From positions 477,001 to 541,000 of the forward strand of contig CM028886.1 of the NCBI GenBank assembly GCA_016801885.1: DNA of 64,000 nt, in the 5' to 3' direction. Every line of letters starts with the position of its first letter. The stretch's first letter is position 1. Of the stretch, positions 1 to 31,905 are shown piece by piece. This stretch comes from Toxotes chatareus (taxonomy: Eukaryota > Chordata > Actinopteri > Toxotidae). The notes under the pieces are model-generated. The model searched no databases. It was given only the letters and a program-made list of their open reading frames with translations, and had not been told where the DNA came from. The position numbers and the translations under genes were made by a program.

Positions 1-410
1 TGTGCTTTTACGTGTGAGGTCAGAGAACACTTCACCCACTCACACTGACAGCGTCACTTTACTTGTTCCCCTGCTGTCAGGGTCACATTAATCACATTAC
101 AGCCAGGTGATACCATTATTCCTCCATATTCCCTTTGTACATGTTAACTGTGACTCACTGCAGCACAAACAGTTGAGAAACCATTACAGTAACCTGCCCA
201 GTGCAGTATACACCCATTTAAAGAAGCTAATTCCACGTACAGGACGGAGACATCTGCTGCAGTGCAGCCCTCTGAGAGACGTCTGATGTCCACAGAGTTT
301 ATGGTCCATATTAAGCTGTGATGCCGATGCTGTGCAGGGTTTTCGTGATAATAAATGAGCTCTCAGTGTGGTGCATGTGTGCTGCTCCTCTGCTGCTGAA
401 AGTCTAACCA

Positions 411-2331
411 TCAGTGCATCAGTGGAAACGAATGAACGGTGTCCTGCTGCAGGGAAGAGACACTTTCCCAGGCATCACATTACAGCACACAAAGACACAA
501 CCAACACACACTCTGCTGTGTGAGTGTATGGAGGGTTGTTTAGCTGTACTTGTGAGGACCAGCTCCCGACAGGTCTCTGTCCTTGTGAGGACATTTGAGT
601 GGACAGAAGCGTTTTGACGTGTCCTCACAGCTGCTCACATCCTCACAGAGAGCTCTGTATTCAATGACCTGGGACTTACGTATGGTCTCCCGTTGGGTCC
701 TTCGAAGCGGCTGTGGGTGGTGTACAGAGGGATGTCGTCTCTGTGGGTCAGGTTGTCGTAGGGACTGAAGCCGTCGTAGCGTCCCCTGTAGCAGCAGCAC
801 CACACGAGCTGCAGAGGACAGGTGTCAACAGCGGTAATACATGTCATACAGCGGTATGATGAGACTCTTTGAAAGACTGTGTCTCTGTGTCTGAGTCTGT
901 TAACTGGACACAGTCTAACTGGAACAGATTGACTCTGGGATTCATGGCTCTAATTCTCAAATATTCAGGCCATGATTTTTCCAAATGTGTGCGCTCTTTA
1001 GTGTGTGTGTGTGTGTGTGTGCGCGCTCACCAGTGCTATCAGCAGCAGGATCAGCAGCAGCAGAACCAGAGCTGCCAGAACCAGCAGAGCTATCCCCCAT
1101 CCAGGCACGCCACCGCCGCCGGCAGCGACAGGTGGGGTTGTAGTTGGGCTCGTACTCGCGGATGTGATTGGTTTATTAGGAGAAGTGGAAACAGGCGAGC
1201 TGCCGGCTGTTGTTGCCCCGGTCCTTGTCGTCATAGTGCTGGTGGATGTTGCTGTGATGGGGCTCATGTGAGTGTTGTTGCTGGGTAAACTGGTCGCCGT
1301 GTGTGTGGTCTTTGCAGTACTCATTGTCGTGGTTACAGCACTGTTTGTAGTGTGTTGTTCAGCAGTGGTTGAAGATGTGGTTGACATGGTAACAGGGGGT
1401 GCTGTTGTGGTGCTGTGTGTGGTTGTTGTGGTGGTTTGGGATCCATGTGCTGTTGCTGTGGTGTGACTGGTAGGACTGGGACCAGACTGGGTGATGTGAG
1501 CAGTGGTGGTCCCGTGGGTTTCAGGCGAGGTGGAACTGGTTTCTCTGCTGATGAAGCTGGTGGTGTGACTGGTTTCAGCGGTTACCTTGGAATCTGGTGG
1601 TGGTGTGTGGTTACTGGTGTGTCCTGTGGGGTTGACACTGGGCAGACTGGTGTTGATTCTATGGGTTGTCGTGTCCTCACTGGTGGGACTGGTGTGTCCT
1701 GCGGGGTTGACACTGGGCAGACTGGTGTTGATTCTATGGGTTGTCGTGTCCTCACTGGTGGGACTGGTGTGTCCTGCGGGGTTGACACTGGGCAGACTGG
1801 TGTTGATTCTATGGGTTGTCGTGTCCTCACTGGTGGGACTGGTGTGTCCTGCGGGGTTGACACTGGGCAGACTGGTGTTGATTCTATGGGTTGTCGTGTC
1901 CTCACTGGTGGGACTGGTGTGTCCTGTGGGGTTGACACTGGTTGAGCTGATGATGTGGTCAGTTGTCATGGATACAGGATGTACATCTCGACTGCTGGTA
2001 ACCGACGGTGAGATGGTTGCCGAGGAAACGTGAGTTGTATTGGAGGACACTAAAGAGAAGAAAACGATAGCGATTAATGGTAAGAACAGAAAATAAACCT
2101 AAAACAGTCTGATAGTTGATCACTGTTCGTTCTGGGTCTGAAGTTTAGTTTCTCTCATGGAAGCAGAAGCACATTAATCAATAATGAAAATGATCATCAG
2201 TCTGTGAGTTGAACGAGTGAAACAAACATCAGAAAAGTGTAAACGGTAAAACTGTGCAGGTGAGTCGAGTGTGTTTTCTTACCTGAGGCGGAGCAGGTGA
2301 GAGCGATGCAGAGAGCGAGCAGCGTATCCAT
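411..2331 (-). CDS. Mucin-like single-pass membrane glycoprotein with MUC1-like tail; 3' end uncertain
   Basis: Predicted cell-surface mucin. Exon 1 (2331..2283) encodes Met plus a hydrophobic signal peptide (MDTLLALCIALTCSAS). Exon 2 (2049..1031) encodes about 340 residues almost wholly Ser/Thr/Pro, with four 25-residue repeats, then a Gly-rich spacer and a Leu/Ile/Val-rich membrane segment. Exon 3 (808..680) continues in phase 0 with a Cys cluster (WCCCY) and a Tyr-rich tail containing YTTHSRFEGP. Phases chain exactly (49+1019 nt, then 129 nt). The Cys cluster and the Y-x-THxR-aromatic pattern resemble the MUC1 cytoplasmic tail, but no SEA domain lies between the STP region and the membrane. 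A donor (gtaagt) follows exon 3. A short last exon at 446..411, after a good acceptor, would add 11 residues and a stop, but this is weak and the true end may lie left of the window. Orthology to MUC1 is inference; a lineage-specific mucin is equally possible. Confidence 0.72.
1618..1937 (-). repeat. 75-bp coding VNTR in the mucin exon
   Basis: About 4.3 near-identical 75-bp units, each encoding 25 residues rich in Ser, Thr and Pro (for example HTSPTSEDTTTHRINTSLP). The unit length is a multiple of three, so copy-number change keeps the frame. Near-identity between units indicates recent homogenisation, as in mucin tandem repeats. Confidence 0.9.
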
Positions 2332-2416
2332 CTTTCTGCAGGAAATCCAACAGTTTGTGACAAAGATCTCAGTGTGAGCGGTTTCTGGAGTCTGTTTCCA
2401 ACCAGAGAATGACTCC

Positions 2417-2422
2417 TTTATA
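2417..2422 (-). promoter_or_regulatory. TATA box of the mucin-like gene
   Basis: TATAAA on the minus strand, 86 bp upstream of the ATG at 2331. A start site about 30 bp downstream would give a leader of roughly 55-60 nt. The spacing and single good match support it; no transcript evidence. Confidence 0.55.
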
Positions 2423-3165
2423 CACCTGCCTCACCTGCACACAGGTGGAGGAGGGAGGGAGGGAGGAAGGGAGAGAGGAAGGGAGGGGCTGGCTCACTTC
2501 CAAAATATCCTGGGTTTTCCAGCAGGCACATGGCTCCACTGTTTGGTCACAGTTAGCATGTTTGGGGCTCGGGTACAGTCTCCAGGTTACACCTGTTTCC
2601 TCCTCCAGCTGTGTGGTGATCCTTCCCTCCGCTCTTGAGCAGAAACACTGTTAAAATTCCACCTAACCTTTTTTCTGTGCACATTTCTTCCCTCAGAATC
2701 GAATGAACCCAAACTCACGGCGGCTCATTGTGTCATTTAGGTGACACGAGGCTGGACCCTGGAGGGAGCAGATACAGGACGTTCACCTGTGATTGGCTGA
2801 GACACCTGTCACTCAAGCTAAACAGGTAAACTATTTAAGTCTCATATGAATCAAACAGCTTGATTCATAAAGCTCAGGGTTTCTACAGGTTCGTTTCAGC
2901 CAAACCAGGAAGGAAGGTCAGCACGTCTTTATGAAGTAGTTGAATTTACCTGGTGTTTCTGTCACGACTCATCATAAAACTATAATTCCCAGTGATATCA
3001 TCGTTCAGTGAACGTGACCTGGAACCAGACGAGCAGCAGAAAATTACGGGATGGATCACTGAGCGACAGGAAAAAGAAATCAGCGTGCTGCAGGTTTTAT
3101 TTCACCTGCTTTCTCAGTTTTAGGAGTGACACTGATGAATGAAGCCTGTCAGTCAGAGTTTAAAA
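2423..3165. other. Intergenic: mucin promoter to tg 3' end
   Basis: No coding potential or conserved element recognised. It holds a short GGGA/GGAA-rich stretch (about 2450-2490) and otherwise unremarkable sequence. It separates the mucin gene from thyroglobulin, both on the minus strand, so mucin upstream control elements could lie here. Confidence 0.6.
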
Positions 3166-3170
3166 TGCTT

Positions 3171-3210
3171 TTTATTGATTATTTGGAATAAAATCAGTTT
3201 TTATTTTATT
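3171..3210 (-). terminator. tg: tg polyadenylation signals
   Basis: Three AATAAA hexamers read on the minus strand at 3205..3210, 3200..3205 and 3171..3176, about 55-95 nt after the tg stop at 3268..3266. They imply a short 3' UTR ending near 3150-3190. Confidence 0.7.
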
Positions 3211-3265
3211 CTTCACTGTTAGAATCAGAGTGAATCTGGAGGCAGGAAGCTGCGATGCCATTCGT

Positions 3266-25277
<22,012 letters not shown>

Positions 25278-25312
25278 TGTCTCCGTGGTGACACACTGAG
25301 CATCTCTGCCTC

Positions 25313-25318
25313 TTTATA
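25313..25318 (-). promoter_or_regulatory. tg: TATA box of tg
   Basis: TATAAA on the minus strand (TTTATAAAGAGG context), its last base 36 bp before the tg ATG at 25277. Standard TATA spacing would put the start site near 25283-25288 and leave a leader of about 6-11 nt. Mammalian TG promoters are also TATA-containing with NKX2-1 and PAX8 sites; none is clear enough to mark here. Confidence 0.6.
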
Positions 25319-26343
25319 AACCTGCAGACCTGCTGAGTCACCATGAGGAGGACCGACCAAACAATACACCTTCATCCGTCCTCTTCTGACCATTGTGGTG
25401 GAACCAGGAGTCCTTGAACACAACTTAGGAGGTGGACAGTGAGCTGTGAAGCCCTCTGATTGGATGAGAGGATCTCTGAAACACAAATGACAAGGGTCAG
25501 TGTTCACTGTGACGCATGTTATTTTTATTCTAGCACAGAAACGGTTTCACCTGAGGACCAGGTAAAAATGGTGCATGTGTCCATACTGACTGTACATTTT
25601 TAGTTAATAAAGTTTATTACAAACATTGCATTCATGTACAGTATTTCCATTCATGCTACTGGATTATTTATCTGCTGGATGGATATTCAAACCCCCTCCC
25701 CCAGGGGGATCACAGCTGATTCAGCTGCTGTTAATGGGACAGCTGGACTGAAGGGAAACAGACAAACTAAAAACGGTTCCTCCTGTAGCTGGAGCACAGG
25801 AGCACATTGTTGTCATGCTGGTTCAAACAGCCCTGTGTGTTGTTGTTAGCATGTTTCCATCAGATTAACACAAACATTTCAAATTCCTCCATTTTCACAC
25901 AAAAGTCAAATTTCACCCTGAGCTGATAAAAAGCAGCAGAAGAAAAAACTGAGACGAACTTTAGATCTCCGGCCGCTCACCATCCTTAGCTTCAGAGGTT
26001 CATATTACTTTCGTTCTTTGAAGTTCACGTCTTAGTTGAATTTCTCTGTGGGTGCTGTCCTTTTCCTGTGAATGGGTGTTTGACATCACAGTTTCTGATC
26101 TAGATGATGATGAAGATGATGTCGAAATTACACAATATGTTTATACACGCAGTAAGAGATTAGACATCCCTTAACGGAAGGAAATTACAGAAACTACTTG
26201 TTGACTGAAAAACAAAAAGAAGAAGTGAGAAACAGACATTTAATGTACCATCTCAGTTTGACTGAGAGTGAGTCTGTGCTGTCACCATCTCTCCTGAGGT
26301 TTGATCGTAGGATTCTGAACAAGTATCTCATCAAAGTGTAAGG
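25319..26343. other. Intergenic: tg and Ig receptor, head to head
   Basis: About 1 kb between divergent genes. No ORF or RNA gene recognised. It would hold both the tg upstream control region and the promoter of the Ig gene; no TATA box was clear for the latter. Confidence 0.55.
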
Positions 26344-28908
26344 ATGGTGTTCCAGGACAAAAGGATGCCTTGGGGCTTTCTGTTACTGCTGGCTGGTAAG
26401 ACACGGCCTGTCTCTGGTGCCATTTCATATGACAGTACATGTTTCTTAGGGCTGTAATTCAAGATAATTGTCATTAATCTAATAATCTTTCAGTATATAA
26501 AGCATCAGAGTATAGTGAAAACAGACAAACCCCATTTTCCAAGGTGACGTCTGCTTTGTCCAAAAATCTGAGACACTGGAGAGACCAAAAGTTTTCAAAT
26601 GTCTCAGTAATAAAGGTCTCACTTTTTCATACCTTGAGTTTTTTTTAATGTACACACCTTTCTTGTGCTTTGAGCAGAAAGAAAGAACCAAACTTTAATG
26701 AGCTTTTTGTCTCAGTTCATCTGCTGTGACAACATTTGTTCCTTTTACCTAAAAATCCAGAGCTTTTCAAACGTCTCTGACATGATAGATGGTGGAACTG
26801 AAACTCTCATTTTAGTGGTGGAGACGCTGCTCATTCGTTTTACATTTTTAGTTACTTTGCACCAAAACTCAGCTGTTATCTCTGATGTGTTTTTCCAGGT
26901 GCTGTGGGTCAAACTGTGAATTATCCACGTCCTGTCTGTGCTGTGGAAACATCGACTGTCACCCTCCCCTGCACCTTCACACCACTCAGGTCCTTCATTC
27001 AGAGTGGACGCGAAGTTTTACTGGAGATCGTCAGAGTCCGCTGGTGCAAGAATCATCTCATTTGTCAGGGAATCACTCCGTCTGTGTACGACAGCAACTC
27101 TGAGACCAACGACCCTCGCTACCAATACCTGGGAGACAAGAAGGGGAACTGCACTTTACAGATCAGAGATCTACGGACTGAGGACTCAGCAACGTTTCGC
27201 TTCAGGATGGAAGCCGATCATACTGAAGGACAATTTACTGAACAGTCAGGAGTGACTGTCACAGTTGTTGGTAAGAGGATAACATGATCAAACACAAACA
27301 TTAATCATCAGTGTTAAGAAAAACTAAAATGTTCATTTAATTTTAGATCAGACTGAAATGAGAATAATCAGCTCCAGTGGTGAGAGCGTGATGAGAGAGG
27401 GTCAAACAGTCACACTGCACTGCACTGCAAACTGCACTTTCCACCAACTGGAGGTCACCTGGTTCAGAGATGACCACGCCCTCCCCGCATCTGGCCCCGC
27501 CCTCCAGCTCGGCCCTCTGACTGCAGGGGATTCTGGGAACTACACCTGTGGTTTGAAGAACAACTTGAAGACACGCTCCCAGACGTACACGCTGCACGTG
27601 GAGGCCGGAGAGGAAGGTTTGTCTGAGCAGTTCAGTCTCTGCTGGTCAGAAACTGTATGATGCTGCCTGTTACAAAGGGCCCAGTGCCTCATAACAAACG
27701 TCTGTACAGGAATCAAACTGGACATCCTGATGGTCGTCCATCTGGCTCTAATCGCTGTGCACACGGCGCTCATCACCACAGTGGCATGCATCGTCATCAG
27801 AAGGTAATTTCTACCCACAAGAACCAAACACAACAAATAATCAGCTCCACAACCACTGTTCATTTTGTTGGCTGCTTATGGATTTAGTTCTAGTCTCAGT
27901 CCTGAGATCAAGCATCTATGTTAGCTTTAGTCATATTTAGTCATCCTATTTATTTTTAGTCAACTGTTGATTAAAGCTCATTTTACACTTTTGTCCTGTC
28001 TTTGCCAAAGAAAACCATAAACATTTTACTCTAGTCTCCTTTTCTTGTTTTTAAAAGGGGGTACGCAGAGGTCACCACACCCACTCAGGCTCTGTTCCTT
28101 GTTATGCTAAATAAACTTTTCTTAAAAACCCGCGTGTCAGATTATTAAGCAGCAGCGTTGATGCTTGTAGCTACAATGATTCTTCTTGTTGTTGTACAGG
28201 ACTCGTGTTTGCAAGACAGGGACAGGTCAGCAGCAGACAGACGTGAAAATACAGGTGAGTCACTGACAGCAGACAGGTTCTTCGTAAGAGCATACTGGTA
28301 AGTCAAGAGTAACTACATGAAAAGTGAAGGTGGTTGGACAGCTGAGTGGAGCAGGGCATTCAGATGAAACAGCCTCAAGCCGCTGCAGCTACAGGTAAGA
28401 GCAGGACTTAAAAGAAGTTTAAAGGTACGTTAGGTTCAGGTGAGAGAACAGGTGAGTGCAGGATTTAAAGCAGTGTTTCAGGTGGATCAAGAGGATGGAT
28501 GGATGGATGATGGATGGATGGCAGCTCATCAGCACAGCACAGCACAGAACTCCAGCAGCAACAACCCAAACCTGCAGCCCCACATCACACTGCAGCACTT
28601 ACCAAAGCTTCAGTCGGTTCAGACGGAGCCAAGAAAATAACTCAGTCCACAGTTTGATTTCTAAAGCCCTGCACCCACACCGCAGTTTGGATAACACTGG
28701 CTGTCCCCCGTCCTAAACACTCCACTGTTGCATACATACCACACACCAGCTTCTGTTTTTACAAGAAGAAAAACACTTAACCAGTGATGCTGGTCAATAA
28801 AGTGCACTTCCCCTTCATTATTTTCACACAGTGAGATGCAGCTTGTTAAATAAAACTGCTCCATCCTCTCACTCTCTCTTCTGTCAGTCAGACAATCGTC
28901 TTATTTAA
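26344..28908 (+). CDS. CD22/sialoadhesin-like two-Ig-domain membrane receptor
   Basis: Predicted type I immune-type surface protein of about 287 residues. Exon 1 (26344..26395) gives a signal peptide. Exon 2 (26899..27270) encodes a V-type Ig domain with VTLPCTF, RVRWCKN, an odd extra Cys pair and NCTLQIRDLRTEDSATFRF. Exon 3 (27347..27616) encodes a C2-type domain (VTLHCTA, VTWFRDD, GDSGNYTC). Exon 4 (27710..27803) encodes the membrane segment, ending CIVIRR. Exon 5 (28200..28254) gives a short tail, and a last exon (28888..28908) adds SDNRLI and a stop. Phases are consistent. The V-domain pattern matches the large teleost CD22-like/sialoadhesin-like family. The tail has no Tyr, so no ITIM or ITAM. 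Without the last exon, exon 5 would run into an in-frame stop just past its donor. Ligand unknown. Confidence 0.82.
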
Positions 28909-29396
28909 GAGCAGTGATCCTCACTGTCAGTTGTGTTTCACTTACAGCTCAGCGGGCAAAGGACAGGAGTCAGTGATTCAGCACAAGAATAATTTTGAAC
29001 TGACACTGATTCTGACCCTCATCTGTTCAAGCTGACAACCTGAGGAACGAGCGTCTGACATCCCCCCGTCATCGGCTCTAATACTGATCGGTGGTGACTG
29101 AGTCCTGCACTGAACTCATGTCATTAACACTCATAAAACATATGTTGAGGGTATATGTCTGCACATGCAGCTTGTCACTGAATACTGTAATTCACTGTTT
29201 ATATTTTTCCCTTTTTTGTCAAATGCTTTCTTATTTTTTGCTTCAGTTTGGCGTTTCAGTTCTTTAAGATGTTTATAGTGCAGTCATAAAAACACGGATC
29301 TGGATATTCAACTTAATTTAAAGATCACACACACACATACTGTTATACAAATGTTATAAATAATAATGTCCTGAACTAATGTAAAGTGATGTTCCA

Positions 29397-29402
29397 AATA
29401 AA
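29397..29402 (+). terminator. Polyadenylation signal of the Ig receptor gene
   Basis: AATAAA about 490 nt after the predicted stop at 28906..28908, followed by a T-rich stretch. Gives a plausible 3' UTR of about 0.5 kb. Confidence 0.5.
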
Positions 29403-29419
29403 AATGTATTTTAAAAAAA

Positions 29420-30970
29420 CTTTCAGTTTTGCCGCTCACCAATGAAAAAACGTGGTTTTTAAAAGCACTTTGTGCAAACAGGAAATGTGACTCAGAGTCA
29501 GTGAGTGAAACTATGAGTTAGATTTAGTGACACGGTTCAGAAGAAGTGTAGGAGTCAGGCAGGTCATCTACAAAAATATGGCAGCATGCAAGATGCGGCA
29601 TTGGCTCACTTTCAACTTCTGAAATGTTAATATTTGATGGTGTGTTATCTGAGTACAGTTCACTGAATACCTTTGGGTTTTGGACTGTGGGTCAAATAAA
29701 AGTAGACATCACTTTGGGTTCTGAGAAACTGTGACAGAAACTTTTTCACCATCTTCTGATGCTGAATTAAACAAATACGTTAGAAAATAACTGGCAGATC
29801 ATTCAGTTATGAAAATAATCAATAGTTGCAACCCTCATTGTATTGTGTATTTTTACAGATTAAAAAGTATTAATGCACATATCCAATCCATGACTTACAC
29901 TCCTCTTGTCTAAGGACATAAAAACACACAAGACCCACACTATAATTAAAGCTGATACTCAATAAACAATAACTCACACCTTACACTCTGAGCTAACTAC
30001 ACACACACACACACACACACCTCCCACAGTCAACAGGAGATGTAACAACCAAGAAATGTGCTCAGAGAGTTCAGTGTAAACAACACAACACAACAGCTGG
30101 ACACATGGCACACAATCACTAGCTGTCAACACTAAAGTTAGCTTCTGAAGGGGAAGGTTCAGGAAAAACCAATGCTCAGCGACACGCTGTCCTTTTACAA
30201 CTTACTGCTGTGAGATGTGTCTGAGAAGGTGCTCAGTCAGCCAGGTCATGGTATTTCAAAACCCATACAAAGGCAGCTGGACCAGCTCAAGGTTCTTGAC
30301 AACGTTCCACCTCTGAAGAACTGAAGAAGCCTTTCGGATGAGAGGTGGAACGTCTTCAAGAACCTGGTGCCGGTCCAGCTGTATTTATACAGGTTACAGA
30401 AATATTGTTGTGAAAATGTGTTACACATCATGGTTAAATCCTAAACAATGTTTTAAACCCACTTTCAGACTTGACTTCAGACCTAAAGTCTGACTGATTG
30501 ATCAGTTTATATAATCCTGTAGTGATCTAATCCAGACTGAAGTTTCTGTACAGTGGCTTTTTATCCAGACCAGGTCTGATGTGGTCTAGATGGGAAAAAG
30601 CAGTGAAATCCGCGTCTTCAGTGTTTCCCAATAAAGGTTTCATAAATCTGAAGCTGTTTTAAACAGTTATTGGTGTCCAATTTGTTAATCTAGTCCAAGT
30701 CCAAGAGTACGTTGGACATGGTAGTTTTTAAACCAGACCTGGTCTGGGTGGACAAAATGCAGAATAAAGCAAAAGTCGGAAAGTGGATTTTAAACAGTCC
30801 TCGCGCTTTAACTAAGTTGTTTAACACTTTCACGACAGTAAATGAGCCAAAAGCGCAGAATCGGTCTCAGCGTTGTGAGCTAAGTCTCCGTCTCCGTCTC
30901 TGTGCGGAACGAGAAGCTACAGCAGACGTTTCAGAAACCAGCAGAAAAGACAAAGGCGTCTCTTACTCAC
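29420..30970. other. Intergenic, no gene recognised
   Basis: Mostly AT-rich non-coding sequence with a (CA)n run near 30000-30020 and a palindromic repeat at 30274-30381. Between 30440 and 30790 there are imperfect inverted copies of an AGACCAGGTCTG-like motif, suggesting an old palindromic repeat. Confidence 0.55.
30274..30381. repeat. Inverted-repeat (MITE-like) element, 40-bp arms
   Basis: Left arm 30274..30313 (starts CAGCTGGACC, ends GTTCCACCTC) and right arm 30342..30381 are reverse complements with only a few mismatches, around a 28-bp centre containing CTGAAGAAGCCTTTCGGATGA. No coding capacity. Probably a non-autonomous element or part of one; target-site duplication not identified. 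Confidence 0.7.
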
Positions 30971-31349
30971 GATTTAAAGTCCATTCTTCTTTCTTTCACC
31001 GAGCTGAACTCCTCCATATCCGGGACATCTGGTGCCGTCCCGCTGTTCCTGCTGCTGTCACGCCATTTTGTTTTTTTGAGTTCTCCCGCCAACAGCAGCT
31101 AATTACATATAGTAATAGCTAATAACATGTTAGCTAAGTGACAGAAAAACCTAAAAGAAAAAAATTTCCCTTCTTTAATTTAAACTTCCTATAGTTCGGT
31201 CAGAATACGGCTGGCCTTCGACTTCACAGTTTCCCTTCCTAAATCCTGTTAGTTCACAGCTTAACCGAAGCTTTGGTTGAGTTTTATGCCCGGACCAAAC
31301 CGCTTACCTTCACCTGCTCCTCCGCAGGAGACTCCACGATTGACTGCAT
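30971..31349 (-). promoter_or_regulatory. Candidate TATA-less promoter with first-exon-like sequences
   Basis: Two possible minus-strand initial exons. One is ATG at 31349 with 14 codons ending in a consensus donor (AAG|gtaagc, 31308). The other is ATG at 31017 with 47 nt ending TC|gtgagtaag (30971), preceded by a YY1-like CGCCATTTTG (31061..31070). Base composition is more GC- and CpG-rich than the flanks. I found no convincing downstream exon before the Ig gene, so this is a lead only. Confidence 0.3.
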
Positions 31350-31905
31350 GAGTGCAATACCGCCTCTGACCACACGGCCTGACAGTTACCAGCAGCTACA
31401 ACCCAGAGCGGCGCTGTTTCACTCACGCGGTGGGGGAGGAAGCGTTCAAGTCAACGTGTGACGTAAAAATACATTACAATACAATACAACACAACACAAC
31501 ACAATACATTCCTTCAGTAGAAAAATAAATAAATAAATAAATAAAATAAAATAAAATTAATAACAATCAGATAAATGTACTTAAAGTATCAGAAGTGCAG
31601 ATAAAACTGTTATTAACCTACAAGCTACATTTTCCTGTTGTCACTGGTTGTAATTATTTTGTTTAAGATGAACATAAAGAATAAATATCTTTGCATTTAC
31701 TTCTGAATTTGTTACATGAATGAAATTCATCTGGTATATTTGAGTTAACCTTATAATTTATAGACTAATCTCCATGAGAACAGCAATGGTGTTATATTTA
31801 AATTCTTTCAAGCTGAAATATCAAACAGTCTGAGCCACAAGGAGGAAAAAAGCTGCAAATGTGACTGAAAACTGCATTTAAATATAGAATAAGAATAAAA
31901 AACAG
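31350..31905. other. Intergenic, low-complexity A-rich sequence
   Basis: Contains ACAATACAATACAACACA-type and (AAAT)n simple repeats at about 31470-31560. No gene recognised. Confidence 0.5.

Noticed and set aside
998..1029. Continuation of the mucin exon into a Ser-Ala-His-Thr-His-Thr tail
   Set aside because: A donor at 1030 and an in-phase acceptor at 809 restore a Cys/Tyr-rich tail; the His-Thr run is intronic CA repeat.
30712..31122. 136-residue plus-strand ORF
   Set aside because: No recognisable domain, unusual composition, and it overlaps the candidate minus-strand promoter and old palindromic repeat.
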